NCBI RefSeq assembly: GCF_013184525.1
Contig: NZ_JAAOIZ010000003.1
Span: 620,001-684,000, forward strand
DNA length: 64,000 bases
Origin: Chryseobacterium sp. LAM-KRS1
GTDB lineage: Bacteria; Bacteroidota; Bacteroidia; Flavobacteriales; Weeksellaceae
Direction of reading: 5' to 3'
Below the pieces are notes generated by a model. It was not told the origin of the DNA. It saw only the letters and a program-made list of their open reading frames with translations, and did no database searches. Below are positions 51,757 to 60,588 of the stretch, one piece after another; the first letter of the stretch is position 1; each line of letters opens with the position of its first letter. Both the position numbers and the translations under genes were made by a program.

Positions 51757-54570
51757 TTAAATTACAATATTCACAATTCTGTGAGGGACTACAATGATTT
51801 TTTTCGGGGTTTTTCCTTCCAAAATCTGTTGCATTTTGGGGTCATTAATCACCAAATCTTCTACTTGCGCGGGTGATAATTGAGCAGATAGGGATAATTT
51901 GAACCTCATTTTACCATTTACACTCACCGGATATTCAATTTCATCTTCTACTAAATATGATTCTATTAATTCAGGGAATTTTTCAAATTCAATAGAATCG
52001 GTATGTCCTAACAAACTCCAAAGCTCTTCACAAATATGTGGCGCATAAGGAGAAATGATAACGGCTAACGGCTCAAGAATATTGCGTTTGTTACATTTTA
52101 TTTTTTGTAATTCATTTACAGCGATCATAAATGAAGATACAGAGGTATTGAAAGAGAAGTTTTCGATATCGTAAACCACCTTCTTTATTAAAGTATGCAG
52201 GACTTTATATTCTGCTTTTGTCGGTTCTTCATCAGAAACTTCAAATACATCTCCGTTAAAATAAAGGTTCCAGAATTTTTTAAGGAATCCGTACACTCCA
52301 CTTAGTCCCTGGGTATTCCATGGTTTCGATTGTTCCAATGGTCCTAGGAACATTTCATATAATCTTAATCCGTCCGCTCCATATTCTGCACAGATATCAT
52401 CCGGGTTTACAACATTATATTTAGACTTGGACATCTTCTCTACCTCGCGATCTGTAATATACTTTCCGTCTTCCAAAATAAATTCAGCATCAGCATAGTC
52501 GGGTCTCCATTGTTTGAATGCTTCAGTATCCAATTCATCAGATGTTCCTTTTAATAAGGATACATCCACATGAATCTTCTGTGTTTTATATTGAGTTACC
52601 AATGATTTGGAAACATACTGATTTGTTCCTTCTACCCTGTACACAAATGCACTCATTCCTAAAATCATCCCTTGATTGATCAACTTTTGGAAAGGCTCAT
52701 CCTGACTGATGTATCCTCTGTCCTTTAGGAACATATTCCAAAAACGGGAATACAGCAAGTGACCTGTTGCATGTTCACTTCCTCCTATATATAGGTCTAC
52801 CTGTCCCCAATAATTAGTGATATCTTTTTTAGCAAAAACTTCTTCATTATGAGGATCCATATATCTTAAGAAGTACCATGAGCTTCCTGCCCAACCAGGC
52901 ATGGTGGACAACTCTAATGGAAATACATTAACCTCATCGATTAATTCTGTAGCTACAACTTTTTGATTAGTCTCATCCCACGCAAAAAACTTAGCGTTTC
53001 CTAATGGAGGATCCCCGTCTTCTGTTGGTAAATATTTTTCAACTTCGGGAAGCTCCAAAGGCAAAGAAGACATTGGTAAAGTATATGGCATTCCATCCTT
53101 ATAATATATAGGAACCGGTTCACCCCAATAACGCTGTCTTGAGAAAATAGCATCACGCTGTCTGTAATTTGTAGTTCCATGACCGATATTACGCTTCTCA
53201 ACTTCGGCAATCATTTTTGCTTTAGCCTCATCGTAAGATAATCCATTCAGGAAATCTGAATTAACACAAACGCTGGTCTTAGAGTCAAAAGATTTTTCCT
53301 GAACATCTTCATCGGTCTCAACAACCTTTTTAATTTCAAGATTAAACTTCTTTGCAAATCTGTGATCACGTTCATCGTGAGCAGGTACTGCCATAACAGC
53401 TCCTGTTCCATATCCCATCAATACATAATCTGAGATATAAATCGGCATCTTCTCATTGCTGAAAGGATTGATTGCATAACTTCCGGTAAATGCACCACTC
53501 ACGTTTTTTACATCAGACATTCTATCCCTCTCGGTTTTCTTAGAAGTCTCTTCTATATAAGCATCAACTTCAGCCTTCTGAGCAGTCGTAGTAATGGTAT
53601 CAACTAATGGGTTTTCCGGAGCAAGTACCATGAAAGTCGCTCCGAAAATAGTATCAGGTCTTGTGGTGAAAACCTCGATCTTTTCGTCGTGATTCTCAAC
53701 ATTGAATTGAACCTGCGCTCCCTGGGATTTTCCAATCCAGTATTCCTGCGAATCTTTTAAAGGTTGTGGCCAGTCTATTGTATTTAATCCCTGAAGTAAT
53801 CTCTCAGAGTATGCGGAAATCCTCATACTCCATTGCATCATCTTTTTCTGAAATACTGGAAAACCTCCTCTTTCAGACTTCCCATCTTTTACTTCATCAT
53901 TGGCTAATACTGTTCCAAGAGCAGGGCACCAGTTAACTGTCGTTTCAGCTCTGTAAGCCAGACGATAATTTAACAAGATATCTTCCTTATCAATATCTGA
54001 AGCATTCTTCCACTCTTCTGCCGTGAAATCAAGTTCGTCATTTTGGTTTGCATTTAAACCTTGTGTCCCTTTTTCTTCAAAATGCTGAATCAGCGTTTCT
54101 ATAGGCTCTGCTTTATCGGTATCTTTATTGTACCACGAATGGAACAACTGGATAAATATCCATTGTGTCCACTTATAATAGGAAGCATCTGAAGTTCTCA
54201 CTTCCCTGCTCCAATCAAATGAAAAACCAATTTTTCTTAATTGTTCTTCATACCTGTTAATGTTTTGTTCAGTAGTAATAGCAGGATGCTGTCCTGTTTG
54301 AATAGCATACTGTTCCGCAGGAAGTCCAAAGCTGTCATAACCAACCGGGTGAAGCACATTAAATCCCTGATGTCTTTTATACCTTGCATAAATATCAGAT
54401 GCAATATATCCAAGAGGATGTCCTACGTGTAATCCTGCTCCTGATGGATAAGGAAACATATCGAGAACATAAAATTTGGGTTTATCTGTTGTATCGGAAG
54501 TTTTGTATGTCTGCTTTTCTTCCCAGTATTTCTGCCACTTTTTTTCTATCTGCTGATGATCGTAAAACAC
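51757..54570 (-). CDS. leuS: leucine--tRNA ligase
   Basis: A class I synthetase charging tRNA-Leu. The HIGH-type motif HVGH is at residues 48-51 (GAGLHVGHPLGY) and the KMSKS motif is in VEKMSKSKYNVVNPDD. A CP1 editing domain (about 230-430) has the TRPDTIFGATFMVLAPE and GTGAVMAVPAHDERD segments that remove misacylated products. The C-terminal anticodon-binding helices are present. At 937 residues it is longer than the E. coli enzyme (860), as usual for this phylum. Confidence 0.96.
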   Translation of the reverse strand: MFYDHQQIEKKWQKYWEEKQTYKTSDTTDKPKFYVLDMFPYPSGAGLHVGHPLGYIASDIYARYKRHQGFNVLHPVGYDSFGLPAEQYAIQTGQHPAITTEQNINRYEEQLRKIGFSFDWSREVRTSDASYYKWTQWIFIQLFHSWYNKDTDKAEPIETLIQHFEEKGTQGLNANQNDELDFTAEEWKNASDIDKEDILLNYRLAYRAETTVNWCPALGTVLANDEVKDGKSERGGFPVFQKKMMQWSMRISAYSERLLQGLNTIDWPQPLKDSQEYWIGKSQGAQVQFNVENHDEKIEVFTTRPDTIFGATFMVLAPENPLVDTITTTAQKAEVDAYIEETSKKTERDRMSDVKNVSGAFTGSYAINPFSNEKMPIYISDYVLMGYGTGAVMAVPAHDERDHRFAKKFNLEIKKVVETDEDVQEKSFDSKTSVCVNSDFLNGLSYDEAKAKMIAEVEKRNIGHGTTNYRQRDAIFSRQRYWGEPVPIYYKDGMPYTLPMSSLPLELPEVEKYLPTEDGDPPLGNAKFFAWDETNQKVVATELIDEVNVFPLELSTMPGWAGSSWYFLRYMDPHNEEVFAKKDITNYWGQVDLYIGGSEHATGHLLYSRFWNMFLKDRGYISQDEPFQKLINQGMILGMSAFVYRVEGTNQYVSKSLVTQYKTQKIHVDVSLLKGTSDELDTEAFKQWRPDYADAEFILEDGKYITDREVEKMSKSKYNVVNPDDICAEYGADGLRLYEMFLGPLEQSKPWNTQGLSGVYGFLKKFWNLYFNGDVFEVSDEEPTKAEYKVLHTLIKKVVYDIENFSFNTSVSSFMIAVNELQKIKCNKRNILEPLAVIISPYAPHICEELWSLLGHTDSIEFEKFPELIESYLVEDEIEYPVSVNGKMRFKLSLSAQLSPAQVEDLVINDPKMQQILEGKTPKKIIVVPHRIVNIVI

Positions 54571-54620
54571 TTTATGTATAGATTTTATTTAAAATTAATC
54601 TTCAAAAATTTGAAGAGGTA

Positions 54621-54628
54621 CAAAAATA
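54621..54628 (-). promoter_or_regulatory. -7 box (TATTTTTG) of leuS
   Basis: An exact TAnnTTTG match on the minus strand 51 bases upstream of the leuS ATG. A 7-bp inverted repeat CTTCAAA-AA-TTTGAAG (54600-54615) lies in the presumed leader. Confidence 0.5.
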
Positions 54629-54690
54629 AAGATTTTAAAAGAAATAGAACTTTAATTTTTAATTAATTAGCATACTTTGATTTAAACAAA

Positions 54691-54713
54691 AAAATCTCAT
54701 CCGAAGATGAGAT
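54691..54713 (-). terminator. intrinsic terminator after the lipocalin-like gene
   Basis: A perfect 8-bp stem ATCTCATC / GATGAGAT with a TTCG tetraloop on the minus strand, followed by a T-run. Confidence 0.88.
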
Positions 54714-54743
54714 CTGTATTCTTTATTTTCAACCTTATATATA

Positions 54744-55211
54744 TTACTGAGGAATTCTCTTTAGTGTATATGTGGTAGACTTGTATAGATTAGGATCTGT
54801 AGTATCTTCAATGGTAAGATTTAGCGTCGTATCAGTGAGTGTAGTTACTTTTCCTTTGTCCGGAACTACTGTACCCTGATACTTGATTTCAATCCTCTTA
54901 TCACTTGAACTATAGGTATAAGTAAAATTTCGGTCTGAAACAGTACTACATATTGCAGGGGTTCCTATTTCATCCTTATCGGTTCTTTTTCCGGTATTTC
55001 CTTCATTGAACAACCATCTTGATTCTTTCTGGCAAGTGGTAAAAGTAATTTCATCTGAAACCCCGGATCCGTTTGCCGGAATAGTGGTAATCACTTCTTT
55101 TACAGGTTGCCAAAGTCCGTTAATTGGAAATACCTGTTGAGTATCGTCGTCCTTACATCCGGTTGCTACTAATAATGATAAACCTGCAAATAGTAATGCT
55201 AATTTCTTCAT
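54744..55211 (-). CDS. lipocalin-like lipoprotein
   Basis: A 155-residue lipoprotein (lipobox VATGC, Cys19, followed by KDDD). The mature part has the start of a lipocalin-like barrel typical of Bacteroidota (INGLWQPVKEVIT … WLFNEGNTGKRT … FTYTYSSSDKRIEIKYQ … LTIEDTTD). Two Cys (in TTCQKE and AICST) may pair. Ligand unknown. Transcribed alone, divergent from the glycosyltransferase. Confidence 0.8.
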   Translation of the reverse strand: MKKLALLFAGLSLLVATGCKDDDTQQVFPINGLWQPVKEVITTIPANGSGVSDEITFTTCQKESRWLFNEGNTGKRTDKDEIGTPAICSTVSDRNFTYTYSSSDKRIEIKYQGTVVPDKGKVTTLTDTTLNLTIEDTTDPNLYKSTTYTLKRIPQ

Positions 55212-55336
55212 GTATCAAATTTTTCAAGGCCTAAAATTATGATTTTTTTTAAATACTCTGTCATTTTTTTTAGGTTTTGCAATTATAATTTTCATTTTCT
55301 TAAAATTCCTTCAATAAAACAGATATTTTAAAACCT

Positions 55337-55344
55337 TATATTTG
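55337..55344 (+). promoter_or_regulatory. -7 box (TATATTTG) of the glycosyltransferase gene
   Basis: An exact TAnnTTTG match 13 bases before the ATG at 55358. Confidence 0.55.
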
Positions 55345-55357
55345 CATAAAAACACGT

Positions 55358-56110
55358 ATGCCCGAGGTTTCCATAATCACTCCATGCTATAATTCTTCCA
55401 GATTTCTGGAAGAGACCATTCATTCTGTAATGAGCCAAACTTTTACAGACTGGGAGTGGCTAATCACTGATGACAAGTCTTTGGATAATTCTGTGGATAT
55501 AATCCGTAAGGTAAATGATCCAAGAATAAAGTTATCTGTTGCGGAAAAAAATGGAGGTGCAGGACATGCTCGAAATTTATCCCTTGAAAAAGCAACCGGA
55601 AGATTTATTACTTTTCTGGATGCCGATGACTACTGGGAGCCTGATTTTTTAGAAGAGATGATCAGCTTCATGAAGCGCGAAAATGCTGAAATTGCCTATT
55701 CCAATTATGCGAGATGCAATGAACAGCTTATTCCTCAGATTGAAGATTTCAAAGCAGACAAGGAAGTAACTTTTGACAATTTACTGAAAACATGCCGATT
55801 ATCCCTCCTATCATCGATGTATGATTCCCAGAGGGTAGGCAAAGAATACTTTCCGGAAGGCAGCAAACGGGAAGATCATGTTATGTGGCTCAATTTACTA
55901 AAGAAAATTCCTGTGGGAAAACCCCTTCCAAAAACTATGGCAAAATACAGGATGCATTCAACGAGTGTTTCCAGAAAAAAACAGCATATCGTAAAAGATC
56001 AGTACCTTGTGTACAAAGATTTCATGAAGTTTTCTACGTTAAAGTCTCTATATTATACTGCCAACTGGGCGTTGAACGGGTTTATGAAATATTCTAAAAT
56101 TTTTAATTAA
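55358..56110 (+). CDS. family 2 glycosyltransferase
   Basis: A 250-residue GT-A-fold sugar transferase. The start VSIITPCYNSSRFLEETIHSVMSQT, the nucleotide-binding DDKS, and the DXD-type FLDADDYW (about residues 86-93) are typical, with EGSKREDHVMW as the likely catalytic-base region. It probably adds a sugar to a surface glycan; the donor and acceptor are not clear. The stop and the start of the next gene overlap by one base. Convergent waaA lies beyond, so the locus is envelope-related. Confidence 0.9.
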   Translation: MPEVSIITPCYNSSRFLEETIHSVMSQTFTDWEWLITDDKSLDNSVDIIRKVNDPRIKLSVAEKNGGAGHARNLSLEKATGRFITFLDADDYWEPDFLEEMISFMKRENAEIAYSNYARCNEQLIPQIEDFKADKEVTFDNLLKTCRLSLLSSMYDSQRVGKEYFPEGSKREDHVMWLNLLKKIPVGKPLPKTMAKYRMHSTSVSRKKQHIVKDQYLVYKDFMKFSTLKSLYYTANWALNGFMKYSKIFN

Positions 56111-56736
56111 TGGAGTATTCAAAAGAATTCAAAGCAGCACTGAGTAATTTCTCTTCTATAGAAAAAGACCGTTTGATCTTCAGACTTCTTAAAAAAGATA
56201 AGCTTCTTTCCAAAAAACTATATTTTGAGTTAATTGATACTGAAACAACGGATCAGAAAAGATCCCAGATGGAAGATATCATTGAAGAAAAAGTTCTTTT
56301 TGCATCTAAATATATAACTAATCCAAAATATTTCCTGGTTCTTATTAGAAAAATAAGCGCTGAAATAACTGAACACATAAAAGTTACTACCGATAAATTC
56401 GGTGAAGTATCACTTCACCTGTTTCTCATCAACAGAATTTTAGACCAAAATTCTCAGCTCAACCATCAAAGGTTCGATGCCGTATATAAGCTTTACATTT
56501 ATATAATCAATAAAGCAATAAAGGCGCTTCTTACTATACAAAAGCTTGATGAAGATTACTGGATTGAGTTCGATGAGCAATTGAGTGAAATGGAAGATAA
56601 AATTCAAAATAACCGCTACCTACAGAAACTTTGTATCAATAATAGTTTTGATATTAGATGGCTTAAATCTGACCGTATTCCTGAAAATCTGGATTTAATC
56701 ATTAAAGAGATCAAAAGCCAGGGATTCTTAAAATAA
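56110..56736 (+). CDS. conserved protein of unknown function, coupled to the glycosyltransferase
   Basis: A 208-residue, mainly helical cytoplasmic protein with no signal peptide or membrane segment (SNFSSIEKDRLIFRLLKKDKLLSKKLYFELID, then long helices). It overlaps the end of the glycosyltransferase by one base (ATTAATG arrangement), which implies translational coupling. Its last 9 bases overlap the end of the convergent waaA gene. I do not recognise the family. Confidence 0.72.
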   Translation: MEYSKEFKAALSNFSSIEKDRLIFRLLKKDKLLSKKLYFELIDTETTDQKRSQMEDIIEEKVLFASKYITNPKYFLVLIRKISAEITEHIKVTTDKFGEVSLHLFLINRILDQNSQLNHQRFDAVYKLYIYIINKAIKALLTIQKLDEDYWIEFDEQLSEMEDKIQNNRYLQKLCINNSFDIRWLKSDRIPENLDLIIKEIKSQGFLK

Positions 56737-57966
56737 TGTCATCTTTTTAATAATAAGCTCCGAAGAATCGGGTTTATCATCTACAAATTTTCTGGCACTT
56801 TGAGACATATCTTCAATTACCTCTTCATTATGGGTTAAAAAAAGAATAAAATCCGCAGCCAAATATTCGGTTTCAAAAGATTTGCCTCCATCTGCTAAAA
56901 TCAGTTCATCTGCTTCAGGATTTTTCCTGTAGTGGTTTCCGAAAACAACAGGAACACCAAAAGCCGCCGCTTCAAGAATATTATGAAGACCTGCATCATG
57001 AAACCCACCTCCCACTACGGCAATATCAGCATAGGAATATAATTTTGATAGCAGCCCGATGCTATCAATAATCAACAACTGAGGATTGAAAGCCGAAAAT
57101 CCCGAATCAGAAATCTCACTGTACAATAAGGCATTGGGAAACATCTGCTTTAAGTTCTGGACTCTTTTTAAATCATGAGGAGCAATAATAATTTTCACAT
57201 CCTGATTCATTACAGAAACCAGCTCTGCAATTTTTTCTTCAGCATGCCACGAACTTCCGAAAACAATGGTTTTTTGATCTCCTGTAAAGTCTTTGATAAA
57301 TTTTACATGATGATCCCTGCTCCTAAGTTGCTTAACCCTGTCAAACCTTGTATCTCCTGTTATGGAAGATTTTACCAATCCTATACTTTTAGCGAGAGCG
57401 TATGAAAATTCAGTCTGATGAAAAAACCAATCAACATTTGACTGAAGCTGTTTAACAAACCATTTCCCGTAAGATGTAAAAAATGACTGCCTTTCATAGA
57501 ACAGTGCAGAAATCACATAAATTCTGGCATTCCTTTTTTTTAGTTCAGCTAAAAGATTATACCAATAATCATATTTAACCGTAAAGAACAGTTCAGGAGT
57601 GAACTGTGCAACAAACTCGCTCACAGATTTTTTTGTATCAAAAGGAAGATAGCAAATAACATCAGCGATATGTTTTTTCCTGATAACATTTTCATATCCT
57701 GAAGGTGAAAAAAATGTAATCAGAATTTTATGTTGTGGAAAAATTTCTTTCAGCCTTTCAAGAACAGGAAGCCCCTGTTCATATTCCCCCAGACTTGCTG
57801 CATGCATCCAGATTATCTTATCCGTTTTTGAAAATGAAGATTTTACAAGCGATAAAGAATGTTTTCGTCCCTCAATTCCTTTTTTAGTTTTCTCATTGAA
57901 CAACGAAAATACTTTCATTCCGAAAATGAGGATATTAATCAGTATGTTATAAATAAAAGACATCAT
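56728..57966 (-). CDS. waaA: 3-deoxy-D-manno-octulosonic acid (Kdo) transferase
   Basis: A GT30 transferase that adds Kdo to lipid IVA on the inner face of the inner membrane. It has an N-terminal membrane anchor (FIYNILINILIFGMKVFSLF), the acceptor-side domain with WMHAASLGEYEQGLPVLE, and GSSWHAEE and GGGFHDAGLHNILEAAAFGVPVVFG in the donor-binding half. The length of 412 is normal. The start codon abuts the stop of the cupin gene on the same strand (no gap), so it is the last of a run C40-DUF1648-cupin-waaA. The number of Kdo residues added is unknown. Confidence 0.92.
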   Translation of the reverse strand: MMSFIYNILINILIFGMKVFSLFNEKTKKGIEGRKHSLSLVKSSFSKTDKIIWMHAASLGEYEQGLPVLERLKEIFPQHKILITFFSPSGYENVIRKKHIADVICYLPFDTKKSVSEFVAQFTPELFFTVKYDYWYNLLAELKKRNARIYVISALFYERQSFFTSYGKWFVKQLQSNVDWFFHQTEFSYALAKSIGLVKSSITGDTRFDRVKQLRSRDHHVKFIKDFTGDQKTIVFGSSWHAEEKIAELVSVMNQDVKIIIAPHDLKRVQNLKQMFPNALLYSEISDSGFSAFNPQLLIIDSIGLLSKLYSYADIAVVGGGFHDAGLHNILEAAAFGVPVVFGNHYRKNPEADELILADGGKSFETEYLAADFILFLTHNEEVIEDMSQSARKFVDDKPDSSELIIKKMTLF

Positions 57967-58311
57967 CTATTTTTCAATTTCAACCCGGTCATTATTTGTT
58001 GAAGGACAAGAGATCACTAAAAACTCAAGTTCTTCTTCTGTATCATTAAAAATATAATGTTGTGCTTTCGGCTCAATAGAAATACTTTCACCCGCTTTTA
58101 TAAAAAACTTTTCCTGATCAATTTCAAATGAAGCCTCTCCCTTAAGAATATAAAAGAATTGGCTAGCTCTATTATGAAAATGAAGTTTTTCAAAGGTTCC
58201 CGAAGGCATTTTTTCCTGCTTTACAGAAAGTTCCTGGGTATCCTTCAGTATCCAGCTATCACAATGCTCTCCCCATATATAGTGATCAGAATTATTTTTG
58301 GATTTTATCAT
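57967..58311 (-). CDS. single-domain cupin protein
   Basis: A 114-residue cupin. The first motif is recognisable in EKLHFHNRASQFFYILKGEASFEID and the second in ESISIEPKAQHYIFND, giving two or three His plus Glu-type metal ligands. Small cupins are often isomerases, dioxygenases or metal-binding regulators. No specific function is indicated. Its 5' end overlaps the DUF1648 gene by 20 bases. Confidence 0.85.
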   Translation of the reverse strand: MIKSKNNSDHYIWGEHCDSWILKDTQELSVKQEKMPSGTFEKLHFHNRASQFFYILKGEASFEIDQEKFFIKAGESISIEPKAQHYIFNDTEEELEFLVISCPSTNNDRVEIEK

Positions 58312-58759
58312 ACTTTCCTTTTTTAAACATTACAAATATGTTTGTCCCTATTACAAGGATCATCAAGCCTAAAAAAACGAAAAACATATTACCCAAAGTA
58401 TTTGTTCTGTTTTCAGCTATCCGAACGGTTTCTAAAAGAGTATACCCAAACAACAATAGCAGAGGTAGCAGAATACTGTATGCAAAAAGCTCTAAAGATT
58501 TTTTATTTCGGAAGTGATCCGGAATAGTAAGCATGGGAGAGTTGGGATCTCTAGTAACCGCAAAAAGAATAAAAGATAAGAAAGTAGCAATAGAAGGTAA
58601 AATCCAAATTATCCTTTTATGATCGTACCCGTCAATTCTTCCGTTAACCATAAAATGAGTTGGAATAATTTCCGGTAATTCTGCATATTTCCATCCGGTA
58701 AAAATCCAAATTGAAATAAGCAAGAGAATATTTACAATGAGTAATAGTTTACCAGACAT
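58292..58759 (-). CDS. DUF1648 membrane protein
   Basis: A 155-residue inner-membrane protein with four predicted helices (LLLIVNILLLISIWIFTGW, IIWILPSIATFLSFILFAV, LFAYSILLPLLLLFGYTL, MFFVFLGLMILVIGTNIFVMF). The DUF1648 motif PEIIPTHFMVNGRIDGY is present; this motif is shared with the SdpI/YhfC group. Function unknown. It lies 10 bases after the NlpC/P60 gene and overlaps the cupin gene. Confidence 0.85.
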   Translation of the reverse strand: MSGKLLLIVNILLLISIWIFTGWKYAELPEIIPTHFMVNGRIDGYDHKRIIWILPSIATFLSFILFAVTRDPNSPMLTIPDHFRNKKSLELFAYSILLPLLLLFGYTLLETVRIAENRTNTLGNMFFVFLGLMILVIGTNIFVMFKKGKYDKIQK

Positions 58760-58769
58760 GCTTCGGTTA

Positions 58770-59489
58770 TTACAAAACTTTTTTAATCACTCTTAATTTA
58801 TGGGTATGACTGTTCAATTCCTTATTGAAAATTCCGGAGGAATCAAGGGTGTCAATTCTTACCTTACCAGAGGCATGAATGATCTTCTGATTTTCTAACA
58901 TAATTCCAACGTGAATAATTTTCCCTTCGGCATTTTCAAAGAATGCCAGGTCTCCGGGCTGACTTTCCTCAACAAAGGTTAAAGGCTCCCCCACCTCTGC
59001 CTGCTGATAGGTATCTCTCGGAAGCTTGATGTCGTGAACTTTATACACCAATTGTGTAAAGCCTGAACAATCTACCGCAAAAAAGCTTTTTCCTCCCCAT
59101 AAGTAAGGAACATTAAGAAATTCTTTTGCCGTTAAAGCAATGCTTTCCCGAATATCATGACTTCTCCTTGAAGCCACAGCCGGAAATTCAACTTCTGATC
59201 CCATAGAAAGCAATGTTTTACCATCATTCATCAATACAGAGGAGAAATCTTCCGTAATCAGAGTAACTTTTCTCTTTTCAAGTTCTTCGTCTGATACCGG
59301 TTTTATCTGTTTAGTATCCATCCATCCTTCATAGCCATCATAATGCATTTTTATTTTGGTCCAGTTTTTATTCACTTCCAAAATATCAGCACTTTCACCA
59401 AACAATATTTCTGTTACAATCTCTGCTTTGTCCGAGTTTTCTGCCCGGACAGGAGCTACAGTAACAATACAGATTCCTTTATTCATCAA
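58770..59489 (-). CDS. NlpC/P60 (C40) peptidase with SH3 domain
   Basis: A 239-residue cell-wall peptidase. N-terminal SH3b-type region (GESADILEVNKNWTKIKMHYDGYEGWMD), then the C40 domain with catalytic Cys in FFAVDCSGFTQLVYK, catalytic His in GKIIHVGIML and a third polar residue in IIHASGKVR. Such enzymes cut stem-peptide bonds of peptidoglycan. No signal peptide is apparent from the ATG at 59489, so it may act in the cytoplasm on recycled muropeptides. Confidence 0.88.
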   Translation of the reverse strand: MMNKGICIVTVAPVRAENSDKAEIVTEILFGESADILEVNKNWTKIKMHYDGYEGWMDTKQIKPVSDEELEKRKVTLITEDFSSVLMNDGKTLLSMGSEVEFPAVASRRSHDIRESIALTAKEFLNVPYLWGGKSFFAVDCSGFTQLVYKVHDIKLPRDTYQQAEVGEPLTFVEESQPGDLAFFENAEGKIIHVGIMLENQKIIHASGKVRIDTLDSSGIFNKELNSHTHKLRVIKKVL

Positions 59490-59555
59490 CTTTCTTTATA
59501 TATTAAATGACTAAGGATTTGAAAATTAAAAAATTTAAATTTCAAACCTCTCTAT

Positions 59556-60203
59556 TTACTTCCTTCGAAGGAAATTAACCCCATCACGCAAAGGTAAAAT
59601 AAGATTTTCAAAATCTTCATCTTTTGCAATCAAATCATTTAATTCTTTAATGACCTGGGTAGATCTTTGTTTTGGGTTTTCTTCCAATACTTTACCGTAC
59701 CATAGAACATTATCAAACAATACCACTGATCCGGATTGGGTATGGGGTTTTATTAATCTGAAATATTCTGCATAATTATCCTTATCTGCATCGATAAAAA
59801 CAAGATCAAAAATCTCATTTGTTTCTTTTAAGAAGTCTTTTGCATCCTGAAGTTTAAAATAGATCTGCTCCGAAAATTCACTTTCAGAAAAATACTTCCT
59901 TGGAAGGTAAGCCAGGTCTTCATTAACATCCAATGTTGTAATTTTTCCTTCTTTGGATAAGCCCGTAGCTAAACAAAGGGTGGCATATCCCGTAAAAGTT
60001 CCTATTTCAAGAATATTTACTGGCCGCAGCATCTGGGAAATAATCGTTAAAAGCCTTCCCTGCTGATAACCGGATATCATATGCGGCTGTGTTGTTTTCT
60101 GGAAAGTTTCTTTTCTTAATCTCTTCAGAATTTCAGGTTCGGAAGAAGCGTGGGTCTCCAGATACCTATCCATTTCCGGGTTCTTTTCTTCAAAAAAACT
60201 CAT
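59556..60203 (-). CDS. O-methyltransferase (class I, SAM-dependent)
   Basis: A 215-residue O-methyltransferase of the CCoAMT/catechol type. SAM-binding motif VNILEIGTFTGYATLCLA, acidic motif TTLDVNEDL, and DLVFIDADKDNYAEYF for the metal site with DNVLWYG downstream. The substrate is not identifiable. A TAAATTTG box lies 20 bases upstream. Confidence 0.9.
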   Translation of the reverse strand: MSFFEEKNPEMDRYLETHASSEPEILKRLRKETFQKTTQPHMISGYQQGRLLTIISQMLRPVNILEIGTFTGYATLCLATGLSKEGKITTLDVNEDLAYLPRKYFSESEFSEQIYFKLQDAKDFLKETNEIFDLVFIDADKDNYAEYFRLIKPHTQSGSVVLFDNVLWYGKVLEENPKQRSTQVIKELNDLIAKDEDFENLILPLRDGVNFLRRK

Positions 60204-60222
60204 GTTATCGATTTTTGTTATT

Positions 60223-60230
60223 CAAATTTA
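60223..60230 (-). promoter_or_regulatory. -7 box (TAAATTTG) of the O-methyltransferase gene
   Basis: An exact TAnnTTTG match on the minus strand, 20 bases upstream of the ATG at 60203. Confidence 0.55.
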
Positions 60231-60296
60231 ATTAAATAAAAGAAAAAATGGTGGTATTGTGGATAAAAGATACAATTTAACCATGGGAAAATCACC

Positions 60297-60333
60297 CTGC
60301 TAAAATACCGTAAAAACACGGGTGTTTTAGCAG
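60297..60333. promoter_or_regulatory. nested inverted repeat in the divergent control region
   Basis: The outer arms CTGCTAAAA (60297-60305) and TTTTAGCAG (60325-60333) are perfect, and inside them CCGT and ACGG form a second short stem around AAAAAC. The right arm covers the expected -33 position of the small gene promoter (-7 at 60346-60353). It could be an operator; a hairpin in RNA would need transcription from farther upstream. Confidence 0.55.
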
Positions 60334-60345
60334 ACTGGACATTAG

Positions 60346-60353
60346 TACCTTTG
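60346..60353 (+). promoter_or_regulatory. -7 box (TACCTTTG) of the 48-codon gene
   Basis: An exact TAnnTTTG match 30 bases before the ATG at 60384. The TTTT of the inverted repeat lies 17-20 bases upstream in the -33 position. Confidence 0.6.
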
Positions 60354-60383
60354 CTAAGCAGCAAACGCAAAAACATCATAAAC

Positions 60384-60530
60384 ATGGAAACAGAAGAAAG
60401 CCTAACTAAGAAAAAGAGAAAAGCTACAGGATCATTAGAGAATGTATCTTCTGAAAAAACTAAACGCAAATTATCCGATTCATTTATTAAGCGAATTATT
60501 TCATTATTGAAACAAGAAGAATTAGTTTGA
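60384..60530 (+). CDS. 48-residue lysine-rich small protein (unknown)
   Basis: A short gene encoding METEESLTKKKRKATGSLE, then NVSSEKTKRKLSDSF and IKRIISLLKQEELV. It is highly charged: about a quarter is Lys/Arg, with a basic middle and an amphipathic C-terminal helix (FIKRIISLLKQEELV). Support comes from an exact TAnnTTTG box 30 bases upstream, a terminator immediately downstream and the lack of another gene in the interval. No membrane segment or signal. It could be a nucleic-acid-binding or regulatory peptide; I do not recognise it. Confidence 0.62.
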   Translation: METEESLTKKKRKATGSLENVSSEKTKRKLSDSFIKRIISLLKQEELV

Positions 60531-60537
60531 TTAAAAT

Positions 60538-60567
60538 AATAAATCCCGAATTTCTCCGGGATTTATT
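60538..60567. terminator. bidirectional terminator (small gene / OmpA-family gene)
   Basis: A perfect 11-bp stem AATAAATCCCG / CGGGATTTATT with an 8-base loop lies between convergent stops at 60530 and 60589. Confidence 0.82.
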
Positions 60568-60588
60568 TATGTTTATGTATTTCAAGTA

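Noticed and set aside
54600-54615. CTTCAAA-AA-TTTGAAG in the leuS leader as a possible T-box or attenuator
   Set aside because: A two-base loop and 7-bp AT-rich arms, with no T-box sequence or Leu codon-rich leader peptide; T-box elements are not expected here.
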